Source: Raineyella antarctica
Lineage (GTDB): Bacteria; Actinomycetota; Actinomycetes; Propionibacteriales; Propionibacteriaceae
NCBI RefSeq assembly: GCF_900092135.1
Contig: NZ_FMYF01000002.1
Coordinates: 62,001 to 126,000 of the forward strand
Direction of reading: 5' to 3'
Length of the DNA stretch: 64,000 bases
The notes beneath the pieces were generated by a model that was given only the letters and a program-made list of their open reading frames with translations, was not told where the DNA came from and made no database searches. This document shows positions 33,836 through 44,220 of the stretch, piece after piece. Made by a program: the position numbers and the translations under genes. Every line of letters starts with the position of its first letter. The first letter of the stretch is position 1.

Positions 33836-35008
33836 TCAGACGCCGGGTGCCGCGATGAACGCCGTCCCGGTGCCGTCGATCGTGGCCCGCTCGTGGGCGG
33901 CGAACAGGATCGCCCCTCCCTGCGGCAGGTCGACCGGACCCTGGTCGGTGTCGATCCGCAGGCTGCCCTCGACGGCCAGCACGATCCGGGCCCTGCCGGT
34001 CGCGGGCAGCTCGACCGGGCCGGTCAGCCCGTCGGTCCGCCAGACACCGAACTCGGGGGCCGGGGTGTCGTAGTGCCACAGGCCGGGGGCGACCTCCTCG
34101 TGGCGGACCAGCAGTGGCTCGTGCGGGCGGAAGTCCACCACGGAGGCGAGTGCGTCGACGTCGACGTGCTTGGCGGTCAGCCCGCCGCGTACGACGTTGT
34201 CGGAGGTCGCCATCACCTCGATCCCGGTGCCGTGCAGGTACGCGTGCAGCAGGCCGGCGGGCACGTACAGGGCCTCGAAGCGCTGCAGGGTGGTGCGGTT
34301 CATCAGCAGTGCGACCAGGATCCCGGGGTCGCCGGGGCACTGCTCGGCCAGCTGCACGGCCGTCCGGGCGAACAGTCCCAGCGGGCCGGCCGCGTCCACG
34401 TACGTCCCGGCCACCGCGACCACCGCGTCGACCAGGCCGCCGTGGGGCAGGTGCAGGAAGGACACGCAGACCGACCGGATCGCCTCGGCGGCGTCCTCGG
34501 GCCGGTGCAGCGGGGCGACCATCGTCGTCACCTCGACCAGGTCCAGTTGTTCGAACAGCGCGAAGGACTCCCCGGGCGCGCGGAACCCGTACAGCGCCTC
34601 GAACGGGCCCAGCGCGCAGAGCAGTTCGGGCTTGGGCCAGTTGTCCCGGTAGGTCCGCATCGGGTGGTCGCGAGGGATGCCCGCGGCGTCCTCCTCGGCG
34701 AAGCCCGCCTCGGCCTGGGCCCGGGAGGGGTGCGCCTGCAGCGAGAGCTGGCGCTCGGCGGCGAGGATCTTCATCAGGAACGGCAGCCGGCCGCCGAACC
34801 TCTCCCGGCACTCGGCACCGAGCAGTTCTGGCCGGTCGGCGATCAGCGCGTCGAGGGCCAGGCCGTCCGCCCGGGAGGGTGCCAGTGGGTGCGCCCCGAG
34901 CCAGTACTCCGCCTGCGGGGAACCGTTGGCCGCCGTCCCCAGGATCTGCGGAATGGCGGTGGGGGAGCCCCACGCGTAGTCCTTGACGACTCCTGTCAGG
35001 TGCTTCAC
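33836..35008 (-). CDS. manA: Mannose-6-phosphate isomerase (type I)
   Basis: A 390-residue cupin-fold isomerase that interconverts fructose-6-P and mannose-6-P for GDP-mannose synthesis. The zinc site motifs are visible as LSLQAHPSRAQAEAGF (His) and NWPKPELLCAL (Glu), with VPAGLLHAYLHGTGIEVMATSDNVVRGG cut here into its VPAGLLHAYL and MATSDNVVRGG parts. GGGGAGA precedes the GTG start by 5 nt. A TACACT -10-like hexamer is about 55 bp upstream. The tRNA-Thr gene follows downstream. Confidence 0.94.
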   Translation of the reverse strand: MKHLTGVVKDYAWGSPTAIPQILGTAANGSPQAEYWLGAHPLAPSRADGLALDALIADRPELLGAECRERFGGRLPFLMKILAAERQLSLQAHPSRAQAEAGFAEEDAAGIPRDHPMRTYRDNWPKPELLCALGPFEALYGFRAPGESFALFEQLDLVEVTTMVAPLHRPEDAAEAIRSVCVSFLHLPHGGLVDAVVAVAGTYVDAAGPLGLFARTAVQLAEQCPGDPGILVALLMNRTTLQRFEALYVPAGLLHAYLHGTGIEVMATSDNVVRGGLTAKHVDVDALASVVDFRPHEPLLVRHEEVAPGLWHYDTPAPEFGVWRTDGLTGPVELPATGRARIVLAVEGSLRIDTDQGPVDLPQGGAILFAAHERATIDGTGTAFIAAPGV

Positions 35009-35126
35009 GGTCTCCCCGGGGCTGGTGCGGACGCAGGCTGCGGCGCGCGCGCAGTTCCCGACGAGTGTAGACGCGCGCGGCGCCCGGGGCGTATTCGCGC
35101 ACCGGCCGGCGGACCGCGACGGCGCC

Positions 35127-35132
35127 TAGACT
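35127..35132 (+). promoter_or_regulatory. -10 hexamer of leaderless DUF3263 gene
   Basis: TAGACT ends 6 nt before the ATG at 35139, and there is no Shine-Dalgarno. Confidence 0.55.
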
Positions 35133-35138
35133 GGCTCC

Positions 35139-35438
35139 ATGACAGCTTCCCCCGCCGACTCCTCCGGGCGGCCCGTCGCGCCCTCCACCGGGGCCCTCGG
35201 CGAGCGCGGGACCCACCTGCTCGACTTCGAGCGCGCCTGGTGGAAGTACGCCGGCAGCAAGGACGAGGGCATCCGCGAGCAGTTCGGGATGTCCACCACC
35301 CGCTACTACCAGGCCCTCAACGCCCTCCTCGACGACCCCGCCGCGATGGCGTACGACGCCCTGCTGGTCAAGCGGCTGCGCCGGGAGCGCGACCGCCGCC
35401 AGCGGGAGCGCTCCGCCCGTCGGCTGCAGGGTCGCTGA
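35139..35438 (+). CDS. DUF3263 family protein
   Basis: A 99-residue actinobacterial DUF3263 protein. The core LDFERAWWKYAGSKDEGIRE, then FGMSTTRYYQALNALLDDP, is a small helix-turn-helix-like unit. The C-terminal end is strongly basic (KRLRRERDRRQRERSARR), consistent with DNA binding. Function is unknown. The start is leaderless. The last 71 bp overlap the convergent gene at 35368-35886. Confidence 0.88.
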   Translation: MTASPADSSGRPVAPSTGALGERGTHLLDFERAWWKYAGSKDEGIREQFGMSTTRYYQALNALLDDPAAMAYDALLVKRLRRERDRRQRERSARRLQGR

Positions 35439-35886
35439 CGCCCGGTCCGGGACGGTAGCCGCCCGAGACCAGTCCGGCCCGGACCTCGAAGACGTTGGCG
35501 TACGCCAGGTGCCCGGTCCGCAGCCAGGACCAGGCCGTCGCCGCAACGTACGCGGGCAGGAACGGCAGCCCGAGGGCGCACCACTGCCGGCTGTGCCGCT
35601 CCTCGTGGGCCAGCAGGTCGGGGCGGGACCGCGCCAGGTCGGCGAAGCGTCCGGGTGTCAGCACCACCGAGCCGACGGTGAACGCCCCGGCCCGCGGGAA
35701 GCCGGGCCGGTAGCCCTCGGCCAGCCACAGCCCGCGGGGGCCGCGGACCGTGCGGGCACCGCCCAGCGCGGCCACGCCCAGCCCGAACGGCGTCGACAGG
35801 TTCAGCCAGTTCACCGCGGTGCGCAGCCGGGTGGCGGGGGTGTGGCCGCCGGGTTGCAGCGAGGCCAGTCGGCGCGATGGGTGCAT
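35368..35886 (-). CDS. Hypothetical protein with an HExxHxxQ-type motif
   Basis: A 172-residue protein. Conserved-looking blocks are NWLNLSTPFGLGVAALGGA, RGPRGLWLAEGYRPGFPRAG, AFTVGSVVL and LLAHEERHSRQW. The last contains HEERHxxQ, which fits the HExxH zinc-peptidase pattern and the HExxHxxQ form seen in DUF4157-like proteins. A hydrophobic segment (LPFLPAYVAATAWSWL) follows. The start at 35886 is a guess without a clear ribosome site. The 3' end overlaps the DUF3263 gene tail to tail by 71 bp. Confidence 0.6.
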   Translation of the reverse strand: MHPSRRLASLQPGGHTPATRLRTAVNWLNLSTPFGLGVAALGGARTVRGPRGLWLAEGYRPGFPRAGAFTVGSVVLTPGRFADLARSRPDLLAHEERHSRQWCALGLPFLPAYVAATAWSWLRTGHLAYANVFEVRAGLVSGGYRPGPGVSDPAADGRSAPAGGGRAPGAAA

Positions 35887-35936
35887 GCCGCCAGTGTGGC
35901 ACCGATGGTTCCGCGTGCGACGGGGTCGCCCGGATG

Positions 35937-35963
35937 TTTGCACTCCCTTGGGGTGAGTGCTAA
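35937..35963. promoter_or_regulatory. CIRCE operator 1 (HrcA site) of groL
   Basis: TTTGCACTC-N9-GAGTGCTAA has one mismatch to the CIRCE consensus. It overlaps a possible promoter, TTGCAC (35938-35943) and CTAACA (35960-35965) with 16-nt spacing. HrcA would repress groL here in the absence of heat stress. Confidence 0.88.
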
Positions 35964-35971
35964 CAATTGCT

Positions 35972-35998
35972 TTAGCACTCTCGTTGGACGAGTGCTAC
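35972..35998. promoter_or_regulatory. CIRCE operator 2 (HrcA site) of groL
   Basis: TTAGCACTC-N9-GAGTGCTAC has one mismatch to consensus and starts 8 bp after the first element. Two tandem CIRCE copies point to tight HrcA control. The leader to the ATG is about 125 nt. Confidence 0.88.
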
Positions 35999-36023
35999 GT
36001 ACGTGGGACTGGTGAGGCCCTAA

Positions 36024-37745
<1,722 letters not shown>

Positions 37746-37797
37746 GCCGATGACGCGCTGATCGCGACCGGTCGTCGTACGACGACCACAGCACGCC

Positions 37798-37828
37798 AGG
37801 AGGGCGGTCCCGTCGGGGCCGCCCTCCT
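37798..37828. terminator. Strong terminator after groL
   Basis: A 14-bp stem with one G-T pair (37798-37811 with 37815-37828) and a 3-nt loop separates groL from the convergent lipoprotein gene. A perfect 18-bp palindrome (37770-37787) precedes it. Confidence 0.88.
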
Positions 37829-37851
37829 TCGCCGTCCAGCTACCCGTCCAG

Positions 37852-38367
37852 CTACCCGGCCAGCTCGAAGACCAGGTCGGCCCAGTGCACCTGCGCGCCG
37901 CTGCGCTGATCGGCGGTGTAGTCGTACAGCACCCGGGCGGTCACGGCGGAGCGTCCCTCCAGCATCTCGGGCAGCACCCTGCCCTTCGGGGCGAGCACCG
38001 CGGCCGGACCGTACGGGGCAGCCTGCAGCAGCGGGACGTCGGCCGGCAGCCGCACCGCGTCGATGCCCGGGTTCTGCACGGTGAACTCCAGCGCCGACAC
38101 CAGCCGGGTCGGGTCGTCGGGGAGGGACGCGTCGCCGTACCCGACCAGGCAGACCTCCAGGTGGCCGGTGCTGCTGACCTGGGTGACGTCCCCGGGCAGC
38201 GGGGTGGTCCCGGCCACCGCCGGCCCGATACAGCGCGCCGGCGCGACCAGGCCCGGCGCCGGACCGTCCACCGAGACCTCGGCCGGGCCGGAGGCGCAGC
38301 CGGCCAGCAGGAGCGTGACGGCGAGGACCGGCGCGGCGAGGGCGGGGAGGTGGACGAATGCGCTCAT
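37852..38367 (-). CDS. Small secreted lipoprotein
   Basis: A 171-residue lipoprotein of unknown function. The signal peptide ([19 protein letters not shown]) ends in the lipobox LAGC with Cys at about 24. The mature part is beta-rich with two further cysteines ([14 protein letters not shown]) that could form a disulphide. The ATG at 38367 starts the signal peptide; upstream frame has no signal. It is divergent from the dipeptidase gene, with 58 bp between the starts. Confidence 0.78.
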   Translation of the reverse strand: MSAFVHLPALAAPVLAVTLLLAGCASGPAEVSVDGPAPGLVAPARCIGPAVAGTTPLPGDVTQVSSTGHLEVCLVGYGDASLPDDPTRLVSALEFTVQNPGIDAVRLPADVPLLQAAPYGPAAVLAPKGRVLPEMLEGRSAVTARVLYDYTADQRSGAQVHWADLVFELAG

Positions 38368-38425
38368 GGGCGGATTCTGGCAGGGAGCCCGGCAGGGCGA
38401 CCGCCCGGGTGGGCACAATGGGGGC

Positions 38426-39577
38426 ATGGACCTCATCCCTGTGGTGGACGGACACAACGACCTGGCCTGGGCGCTGCGCGAGTACGGGTACGACCTGCTG
38501 GGCCACGAGCTCGACCGGCCCCGGCCCGAGTTCGACACGGACATCCCGCGGCTGCGGCAGGGAGGGGTCCGGGCGCAGTTCTGGTCGGTCTTCGTGCCCG
38601 GCACGCTGGCCGGCGACGCGGCCGTGGCGGCGACCCTGGAGCAGATCGACGCGGTGCACGCGTTCATCGACCGCTACCCCGAGCACCTCACCCGGGTGGT
38701 CGACGCCGACGACTTCGACCGGGCGGTCACCGCCGGCCCCGAGGCGCCGATCGCCTCGCTGATGGGCGCCGAGGGCGGGCACTCGATCGCCAACTCCCTG
38801 GGCGTGCTGCGGACGCTGCACCGCCTCGGCGTGCGCTACCTGACGCTGACCCACAACGAGAACAACGACTGGGCCGACTCGGCCACCGACGAGGCGCGCC
38901 ACAACGGCCTGACCGCCTTCGGCACCGAGGTGATCCGGGAGATGAACCGGCTCGGCATGATCGTCGACCTCTCGCACACCTCGGTCGACACGATGGCCGA
39001 TGCCCTCGCCGTCACCACCGCGCCGGTGATCTTCTCGCACTCCTCGGCCCGGGCGGTCTGCCCGCACCCGCGCAACGTGCCCGACGAGATCCTCGCCGAC
39101 ATGGCCGCCCAGGGCGGGGTGTGCATGGCCACCTTCGTCTCGCCCTTCGTCTCCGAGCCGGCGTACGAGTGGCGGGAGCGGGCCGAGAACCAGGCCCACC
39201 ACGAGGGCATCGACGTCCACGACTTCGAGCAGATGACCGCCTTCTACGACACCTACCCGCTCGACATGCCCCCGGCCACGATCGACGACGTGGTCGCGCA
39301 CTACGACCACCTGCGCGAGGTCGTCGGGGTCGACCACATCGGGGTCGGCGGCGACTTCGACGGGACCTCGTGGCTGCCCGAGGGCCTCACCGACGTGTCC
39401 TGCTACCCGCGGCTGTGGGACGCCCTCGCCCTGCACGGCTGGAGCCGGGACGACCTGGAGAAGGTCGGCTGGCGCAACATCTCGCGGGTGCTGCACGCCG
39501 TCGAGGACCGGGCCACCGACCTGCAGTCGGCCGAGCGCGCCCCGGCCGACGAGTCGGCGTCGATGCGCCCGGCCTGA
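38426..39577 (+). CDS. Membrane dipeptidase (peptidase M19)
   Basis: A 383-residue renal-dipeptidase-type metallo-hydrolase. The first zinc pair is His10 and Asp12 in [10 protein letters not shown]. Glu in LMGAEGGHS bridges the metals, and histidines in VDLSHTS and IFSHSSAR complete the site. [11 protein letters not shown] near the end is also conserved. No signal peptide is present, so despite the family name it is cytosolic here. It cleaves dipeptides, including D-containing ones. A CACAAT hexamer 6 nt before the ATG suggests a leaderless start. Confidence 0.94.
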   Translation: MDLIPVVDGHNDLAWALREYGYDLLGHELDRPRPEFDTDIPRLRQGGVRAQFWSVFVPGTLAGDAAVAATLEQIDAVHAFIDRYPEHLTRVVDADDFDRAVTAGPEAPIASLMGAEGGHSIANSLGVLRTLHRLGVRYLTLTHNENNDWADSATDEARHNGLTAFGTEVIREMNRLGMIVDLSHTSVDTMADALAVTTAPVIFSHSSARAVCPHPRNVPDEILADMAAQGGVCMATFVSPFVSEPAYEWRERAENQAHHEGIDVHDFEQMTAFYDTYPLDMPPATIDDVVAHYDHLREVVGVDHIGVGGDFDGTSWLPEGLTDVSCYPRLWDALALHGWSRDDLEKVGWRNISRVLHAVEDRATDLQSAERAPADESASMRPA

Positions 39578-39582
39578 CCACG

Positions 39583-40317
39583 ATGGACAGTCTCCTGGAG
39601 GTGCTGTGCGGGCACGCCGACGATGCCCGGCGCGCCGAGGAGGGCGGTGCCGACCGGATCCACCTGGTCGCCGACCCGAAGGAGGGCGCGCTCAGCCCTG
39701 CCCCGGACCTGGTCGCCGCGGTGTGCGCCGCGACGCGGCTGCCGGTCCGGGTGACGCTGCGCCTGCGCGAGGGCTGGTCCACCGACGGCGGCGAGGTCAC
39801 CCGGCTGCGCGGCCTCGCGGCGGCGTACGTGGATGCCGGCGCCGAGGGCATGGTGATGGGCTTCCTGGACCCGTGGTCGGCCGTCGACGTCGACGTCTGC
39901 GCGACGGTCGCCGGGGCGGCCGGCTGGCCCTGGACCTTCGACCGGGCGGTGGACTACTGCCTCGACTTCGACCACGCCTGGATCGCGCTGCGTACGCTGC
40001 CCGGCCTGGACGGGGTGCTGAGCGCCGGCTCGGCCCGCGACGTCGAGCACGGCCTGGACGGGCTGGTGGCCCGGGCCCGGGGCGACCGCTGGGCCGCGGA
40101 GAACCTGGTCGTCGCCGGCGGACTGCAGCCCGAGCACGTCCCCTGGCTGCACCGGGCCGGAATCCGCGGCTACCACCTGGACCTCCAGGCCCGGCCGCTC
40201 GGCCAGTACAAGGCCTGGGTCGACGCCGACCTGGTCCGCAGTTGGCGCACCCTGCTGGACCGGTCCGACCGGCAGGCCGCGCAGCGGCTGCGCGAGGGCG
40301 GGGCGCCGGCGCGCTGA
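39583..40317 (+). CDS. cutC: CutC family protein
   Basis: A 244-residue TIM-barrel protein of the CutC family, once linked to copper homeostasis; its true activity is unclear. The N-terminal LLEVLCGHADDARRAEEGGADRIHLV, given here as LLEVLCGHADDA and GGADRIHLV, and the later GMVMGFLD and DRAVDYCLDF blocks fit the family. It starts 5 nt after the dipeptidase stop, so it is cotranscribed with it. Confidence 0.85.
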   Translation: MDSLLEVLCGHADDARRAEEGGADRIHLVADPKEGALSPAPDLVAAVCAATRLPVRVTLRLREGWSTDGGEVTRLRGLAAAYVDAGAEGMVMGFLDPWSAVDVDVCATVAGAAGWPWTFDRAVDYCLDFDHAWIALRTLPGLDGVLSAGSARDVEHGLDGLVARARGDRWAAENLVVAGGLQPEHVPWLHRAGIRGYHLDLQARPLGQYKAWVDADLVRSWRTLLDRSDRQAAQRLREGGAPAR

Positions 40318-40340
40318 GCGGCTGCGCGACAATGGTCCCC

Positions 40341-41006
40341 ATGTATGTCCCCCGACACTTCTCGATGTCCGACGACGAGGTGCGTACGCTGCTGGCGTCC
40401 GTCGACGTGGTCGACCTGGTCACCCCGCACGCCGACGGCCTGCAGGCCAGCTTCCTGCCGGTGCTCCATGACCCGGAGCCGGGACCCTACGGCCGGCTCG
40501 TCGCGCACGTGCAGCGCAACAACCCGCAGGCCACCTCGCCGGTCACCGGCCCCGGGCTGGTGATCGTGCACGGCCCCGACCACTACGTCTCGCCGAGCGG
40601 GCTGCCCTCGACCGCCGAGCACGGCCGGGTGGTGCCGACCTGGGACTACGTCACGGTGCACCTGCAGGGCGAGGTGCGGTTCCACGACGACCCGGCCTGG
40701 ACCCGCGCCGCCGTCACCCGCCTGACCGAGCGGCACGAGCCGGCCGACGGCTGGAGCGTCGACGACCCGCCGGGGGACCACGTCGAGCGGATGCTGCGCG
40801 CGGTGGTCGGGGTCGAGTTCATGATCACCGGCTGGCAGGGCAAGGCCAAGATGGCGCAGAACAAGACCCCCGCCGACGTCGAGGCCCTGGTGGCCCGCCG
40901 CCGCGAGCTCGGCGACCGGGCGGGCGCCGACCACCTCGAGCAGGTGAGCCTGCCGGCGGCCCGGGCCCGTGCCGCGCTCCTCGAGGACGTCCGTGGCCGG
41001 CACTAG
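40341..41006 (+). CDS. FMN-binding PaiB-like protein
   Basis: A 221-residue PaiB-family flavin-binding split-barrel protein. It starts MYVPRHFSM like PaiB proteins. VVPTWDYVTVHLQGEV lies in the FMN-binding core and VGVEFMITGWQGKAKMAQNK near the C-terminus. PaiB of Bacillus was described as a negative regulator of sporulation and protease genes; biochemical function is unsettled. GACAAT 7 nt upstream supports a leaderless ATG at 40341. Confidence 0.9.
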   Translation: MYVPRHFSMSDDEVRTLLASVDVVDLVTPHADGLQASFLPVLHDPEPGPYGRLVAHVQRNNPQATSPVTGPGLVIVHGPDHYVSPSGLPSTAEHGRVVPTWDYVTVHLQGEVRFHDDPAWTRAAVTRLTERHEPADGWSVDDPPGDHVERMLRAVVGVEFMITGWQGKAKMAQNKTPADVEALVARRRELGDRAGADHLEQVSLPAARARAALLEDVRGRH

Positions 41007-41009
41007 GCT
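41004..41009 (+). promoter_or_regulatory. -10 hexamer of leaderless Nudix gene
   Basis: TAGGCT ends 6 nt before the GTG at 41016. Its first three bases are the stop codon of the PaiB-like gene. Confidence 0.55.
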
Positions 41010-41015
41010 GGCGCC

Positions 41016-41600
41016 GTGACCCCAGAGCACCAGCCCGACCCGCGGCCGCGGCGCTTCCGCAGCGCCGCCCGCGTGGTCGTCGTCAGCCCCGGCGAGCGGG
41101 AGCCGGAGGTCCTGTTGATGCAGGACAGCGACCCCGGCGTACCGGACGTGCACTGGTGGGTCACCCCCGGCGGTGGGATCGACCCCGGCGAGGGACCGAC
41201 CGAGGCCGCGCTGCGCGAGGTGGCCGAGGAGACCGGGCACGCCGCCGACCCCCGCGACCTGCTCGGCCCGGTCGGGCACCGCGTGGCCCGGCACGGCTAC
41301 AGCGACCGGGTGCTGGAGCAGGAGGAGTGGTTCTTCGTGCTGGCCGCACCCCGCTTCCGGGTCAGCACCGAGGGCCACACCGAGCGCGAGCAACGTACGA
41401 TGCTCGGCTCGCAGTGGTGGCCGCTGAGCGCCTTGGCCCGGACCGACGAATGGGTCTGGCCGGCCGAACTGCTGGAGTTGGTCGCAGTCGCGGACCGGCC
41501 CGCCGAGTGGCCGCTGGAGCTGGGCCTGGTCGACGCCGAGTCCACCGTCCCGGTGCGCCCGGACGCCGCCCCGCCTGCGCAAGACGCGGCAACAGGATAG
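41016..41600 (+). CDS. Nudix hydrolase
   Basis: A 194-residue Nudix protein. The Nudix box [23 protein letters not shown] (about 52-74; key residues the first Gly, Arg66-Glu67 and Glu70-Glu71) is complete, so it should hydrolyse a nucleoside diphosphate linked to some moiety. The preceding WWVTPGG and following [21 protein letters not shown] fit MutT/AP4A-like enzymes of actinobacteria. The substrate cannot be assigned. The last 25 residues are a disordered Ala/Pro tail. Confidence 0.9.
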   Translation: MTPEHQPDPRPRRFRSAARVVVVSPGEREPEVLLMQDSDPGVPDVHWWVTPGGGIDPGEGPTEAALREVAEETGHAADPRDLLGPVGHRVARHGYSDRVLEQEEWFFVLAAPRFRVSTEGHTEREQRTMLGSQWWPLSALARTDEWVWPAELLELVAVADRPAEWPLELGLVDAESTVPVRPDAAPPAQDAATG

Positions 41601-41664
41601 GAACGCGGCAGGCCCCTCGCTATGGTCGGACCGAAAGCAGATCGTCCGATCGAGGAGAAACAGC

Positions 41665-44112
41665 ATGCACGAGGGACATTCGTGGCCTACCGGCTCCGCG
41701 AGCCCGCTGAGCGATGACGAGGCCCGCCTCGTCGATGCGTGGTGGCGAGCCGCCAACTACCTGTCGGTGGGACAGATCTACCTGCTCGACAACCCGCTGC
41801 TCCGCAAGCCGCTGACCCGCGAGGACGTCAAGCCGCGCCTGCTCGGCCACTGGGGCACCACCCCGGGCCTGACCTTCCTCTACGCCCACTTCAACCGCGC
41901 GATCAAGCAGCGCGGCCTGAACGCCCTCTACATCACCGGCCCCGGCCACGGCGGTCCCGGCCTGGTGGCGAGCACCTACCTCGAGGGCACCTACACCGAG
42001 ACCTACCCGAACATCACGAAGACCGAGGAGGGCCTGCAGCGGCTCTTCAAGCAGTTCTCGTTCCCGGGTGGCATCCCCTCCCACGTCGCGCCCGAGACCC
42101 CCGGCTCGATCCACGAGGGTGGCGAGCTCGGCTACGCCCTCTCGCACGCGTACGGCGCCATGTTCGACAACGCCGACCAGATCGCCTTCACGGTGATCGG
42201 TGACGGCGAGGCCGAGACCGGCCCGCTGGCCACCTCCTGGCACTCGAACAAGTTCGTGAACGTGCAGCAGGACGGCGTGGTCCTTCCCGTCCTGCACCTC
42301 AACGGCTACAAGATCGCCAACCCCACCGTGCTGGCCCGCATCCCGGAGGAGGAGCTGGCCGAGCTGATGCGTGGCTACGGCCACACCCCGCTGTTCTTCA
42401 CCGGCGGCTTCGGCGACGAGGACGTCATCGAGACCCACAAGCGGTTCGCCGCGGTGCTCGACCAGGCCCTCGACATGATCGCCGAGATCAAGGCCCTGCC
42501 CGAGGACGCCCCGCGTCCGGCGTGGCCGATGATCGTCTTCCGTACGCCGAAGGGCTGGACCGGCCCCAAGGAGATCGACGGCAAGCGCACCGAGGACTCC
42601 TGGCGCGCCCACCAGGTGCCGCTGGCCAACGCCCGCGACACCGACGAGCACCTGGCCAACCTCGAGACCTGGCTGAAGTCCTACCGCCCCGAGGAGCTGT
42701 TCGACGAGACCGGCGCCCTCAGGCCCGAGATCGCCGAGCTGGCCCCGACCGGCGAGCAGCGCATGTCGGCCAACCCGATCACCAACGGCGGCCTGGTCCT
42801 GCGCGACCTGGACCTGCCCGACTTCCGCGACTACGCCGTGGACGTCACCACCCCGGGCGCCGTCACCAGCGAGGCGACCCGCCGCCTGGGCACCTGGTTC
42901 CGCGACGTGATCGCCAAGAACCCGGAGAACTTCCGGATCTTCGGCCCGGACGAGACCGCCTCCAACCGCCTGCAGGACGTGTACGAGGTCACCGGCAAGC
43001 AGTGGGACGCCGAGTACCTGGACACCGACTCCGACGACCACCTGGTCCGCGCCGGCCGCGTGATGGAGATGCTGTCCGAGCACCAGTGCGAGGGCTGGCT
43101 GGAGGGCTACCTGCTCACCGGCCGCCACGGCATGATGTCCTCCTACGAGGCGTTCATCCACATCGTCGACTCGATGTTCAACCAGCACGCCAAGTGGCTG
43201 AAGGTCACCAACCACATCGGTTGGCGCCGCCCGATCGCCTCGCTGAACTACCTGCTGTCCTCGCACGTGTGGCGCCAGGACCACAACGGCTTCTCGCACC
43301 AGGACCCGGGCTTCATCGACCACGTCGTGAACAAGAAGTCCGAGGTCATCCGGGTCTACCTGCCGTGCGACACCAACACGCTGCTCGCGACCTGGGACAA
43401 CGTCCTGCGCTCGCGCCAGCTGGTGAACGTCGTCGTGGCCGGCAAGCAGCCGAACCCGAACTGGCTGTCCATGGACCAGGCCGTCAAGCACGTCACCCGT
43501 GGCATCGGCATCTGGGAGTGGGCCGGCACCGAGGTCGCCGGCGAGGAGCCCGACGTCGTGCTGGGTTGCGCCGGTGACGTCCCGACCATCGAGACCCTGG
43601 CCGCGGCCAAGATCCTGCGCGAGCGGATCCCCGGGCTGAAGGTCCGCGTGGTGAACGTCGTCGACCTGATGCGCCTGCAGGACGAGAAGGAGCACCCGCA
43701 CGGCCTGTCGCTGCGCGAGTTCGACAACTACTTCACGTCCGACAAGCCGGTGCTGTTCGCCTACCACGGCTACCCGTGGCTGATCCACCGCCTGGTCTAC
43801 CGCCACGACTTCGGCAGCCAGTTCCACGTCCGCGGCTTCAAGGAGGAGGGCACCACCACGACGCCCTTCGACATGCTGATGCGCAACGACCTGGACCGCT
43901 ACCACCTGGTCATGGACGTGATCGACCGAGTTCCTTCGCTCGGAGCCCGCTATGCGAACCTCCGGCAGGAGATGCTGGACCAGCGCACCGAGGCCAGGGA
44001 GTACGCGTACGCCCATGGCGAGGATCTGCCCGAGGTCCAGCAGTGGACCTGGGCCGGAGTCGTCGGCGACCAGACCGACGCTACTGTAGCCACCGGTGGG
44101 GACAACGAGTAA
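41665..44112 (+). CDS. xfp: Xylulose-5-phosphate/fructose-6-phosphate phosphoketolase
   Basis: An 815-residue thiamine-diphosphate enzyme that splits xylulose-5-P or fructose-6-P with phosphate to acetyl-P and a shorter sugar phosphate. The family motifs [20 protein letters not shown] and the ThDP-binding [18 protein letters not shown] are intact, as are the [13 protein letters not shown] and CDTNTLLA blocks. GAGGAG 7 nt upstream fixes the ATG. A possible -10 (TATGGT) is at 41622-41627. With pta and ackA downstream it forms a complete phosphoketolase route to acetate and ATP. Confidence 0.97.
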   Translation: MHEGHSWPTGSASPLSDDEARLVDAWWRAANYLSVGQIYLLDNPLLRKPLTREDVKPRLLGHWGTTPGLTFLYAHFNRAIKQRGLNALYITGPGHGGPGLVASTYLEGTYTETYPNITKTEEGLQRLFKQFSFPGGIPSHVAPETPGSIHEGGELGYALSHAYGAMFDNADQIAFTVIGDGEAETGPLATSWHSNKFVNVQQDGVVLPVLHLNGYKIANPTVLARIPEEELAELMRGYGHTPLFFTGGFGDEDVIETHKRFAAVLDQALDMIAEIKALPEDAPRPAWPMIVFRTPKGWTGPKEIDGKRTEDSWRAHQVPLANARDTDEHLANLETWLKSYRPEELFDETGALRPEIAELAPTGEQRMSANPITNGGLVLRDLDLPDFRDYAVDVTTPGAVTSEATRRLGTWFRDVIAKNPENFRIFGPDETASNRLQDVYEVTGKQWDAEYLDTDSDDHLVRAGRVMEMLSEHQCEGWLEGYLLTGRHGMMSSYEAFIHIVDSMFNQHAKWLKVTNHIGWRRPIASLNYLLSSHVWRQDHNGFSHQDPGFIDHVVNKKSEVIRVYLPCDTNTLLATWDNVLRSRQLVNVVVAGKQPNPNWLSMDQAVKHVTRGIGIWEWAGTEVAGEEPDVVLGCAGDVPTIETLAAAKILRERIPGLKVRVVNVVDLMRLQDEKEHPHGLSLREFDNYFTSDKPVLFAYHGYPWLIHRLVYRHDFGSQFHVRGFKEEGTTTTPFDMLMRNDLDRYHLVMDVIDRVPSLGARYANLRQEMLDQRTEAREYAYAHGEDLPEVQQWTWAGVVGDQTDATVATGGDNE

Positions 44113-44144
44113 GTAGCCGGCGACGGGGCCAGCCCGTCGACGGA

Positions 44145-44190
44145 CCCGGCGCGGGAGGTGGAGCAACACGCTCCGCCTCCCGTGCCCGGG
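44145..44190 (+). terminator. Long hairpin in the xfp-pta gap
   Basis: CGGGAGGTGGAG (44152-44163) pairs with CTCCGCCTCCCG (44171-44182), and CCCGGC further out pairs with GCCCGGG past a bulge. It lies between xfp and pta on the same strand, so it could cap xfp messages or partly end transcription. Confidence 0.65.
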
Positions 44191-44220
44191 AGATCCAGTC
44201 GGGTAGCAAAGGGGCACAGC

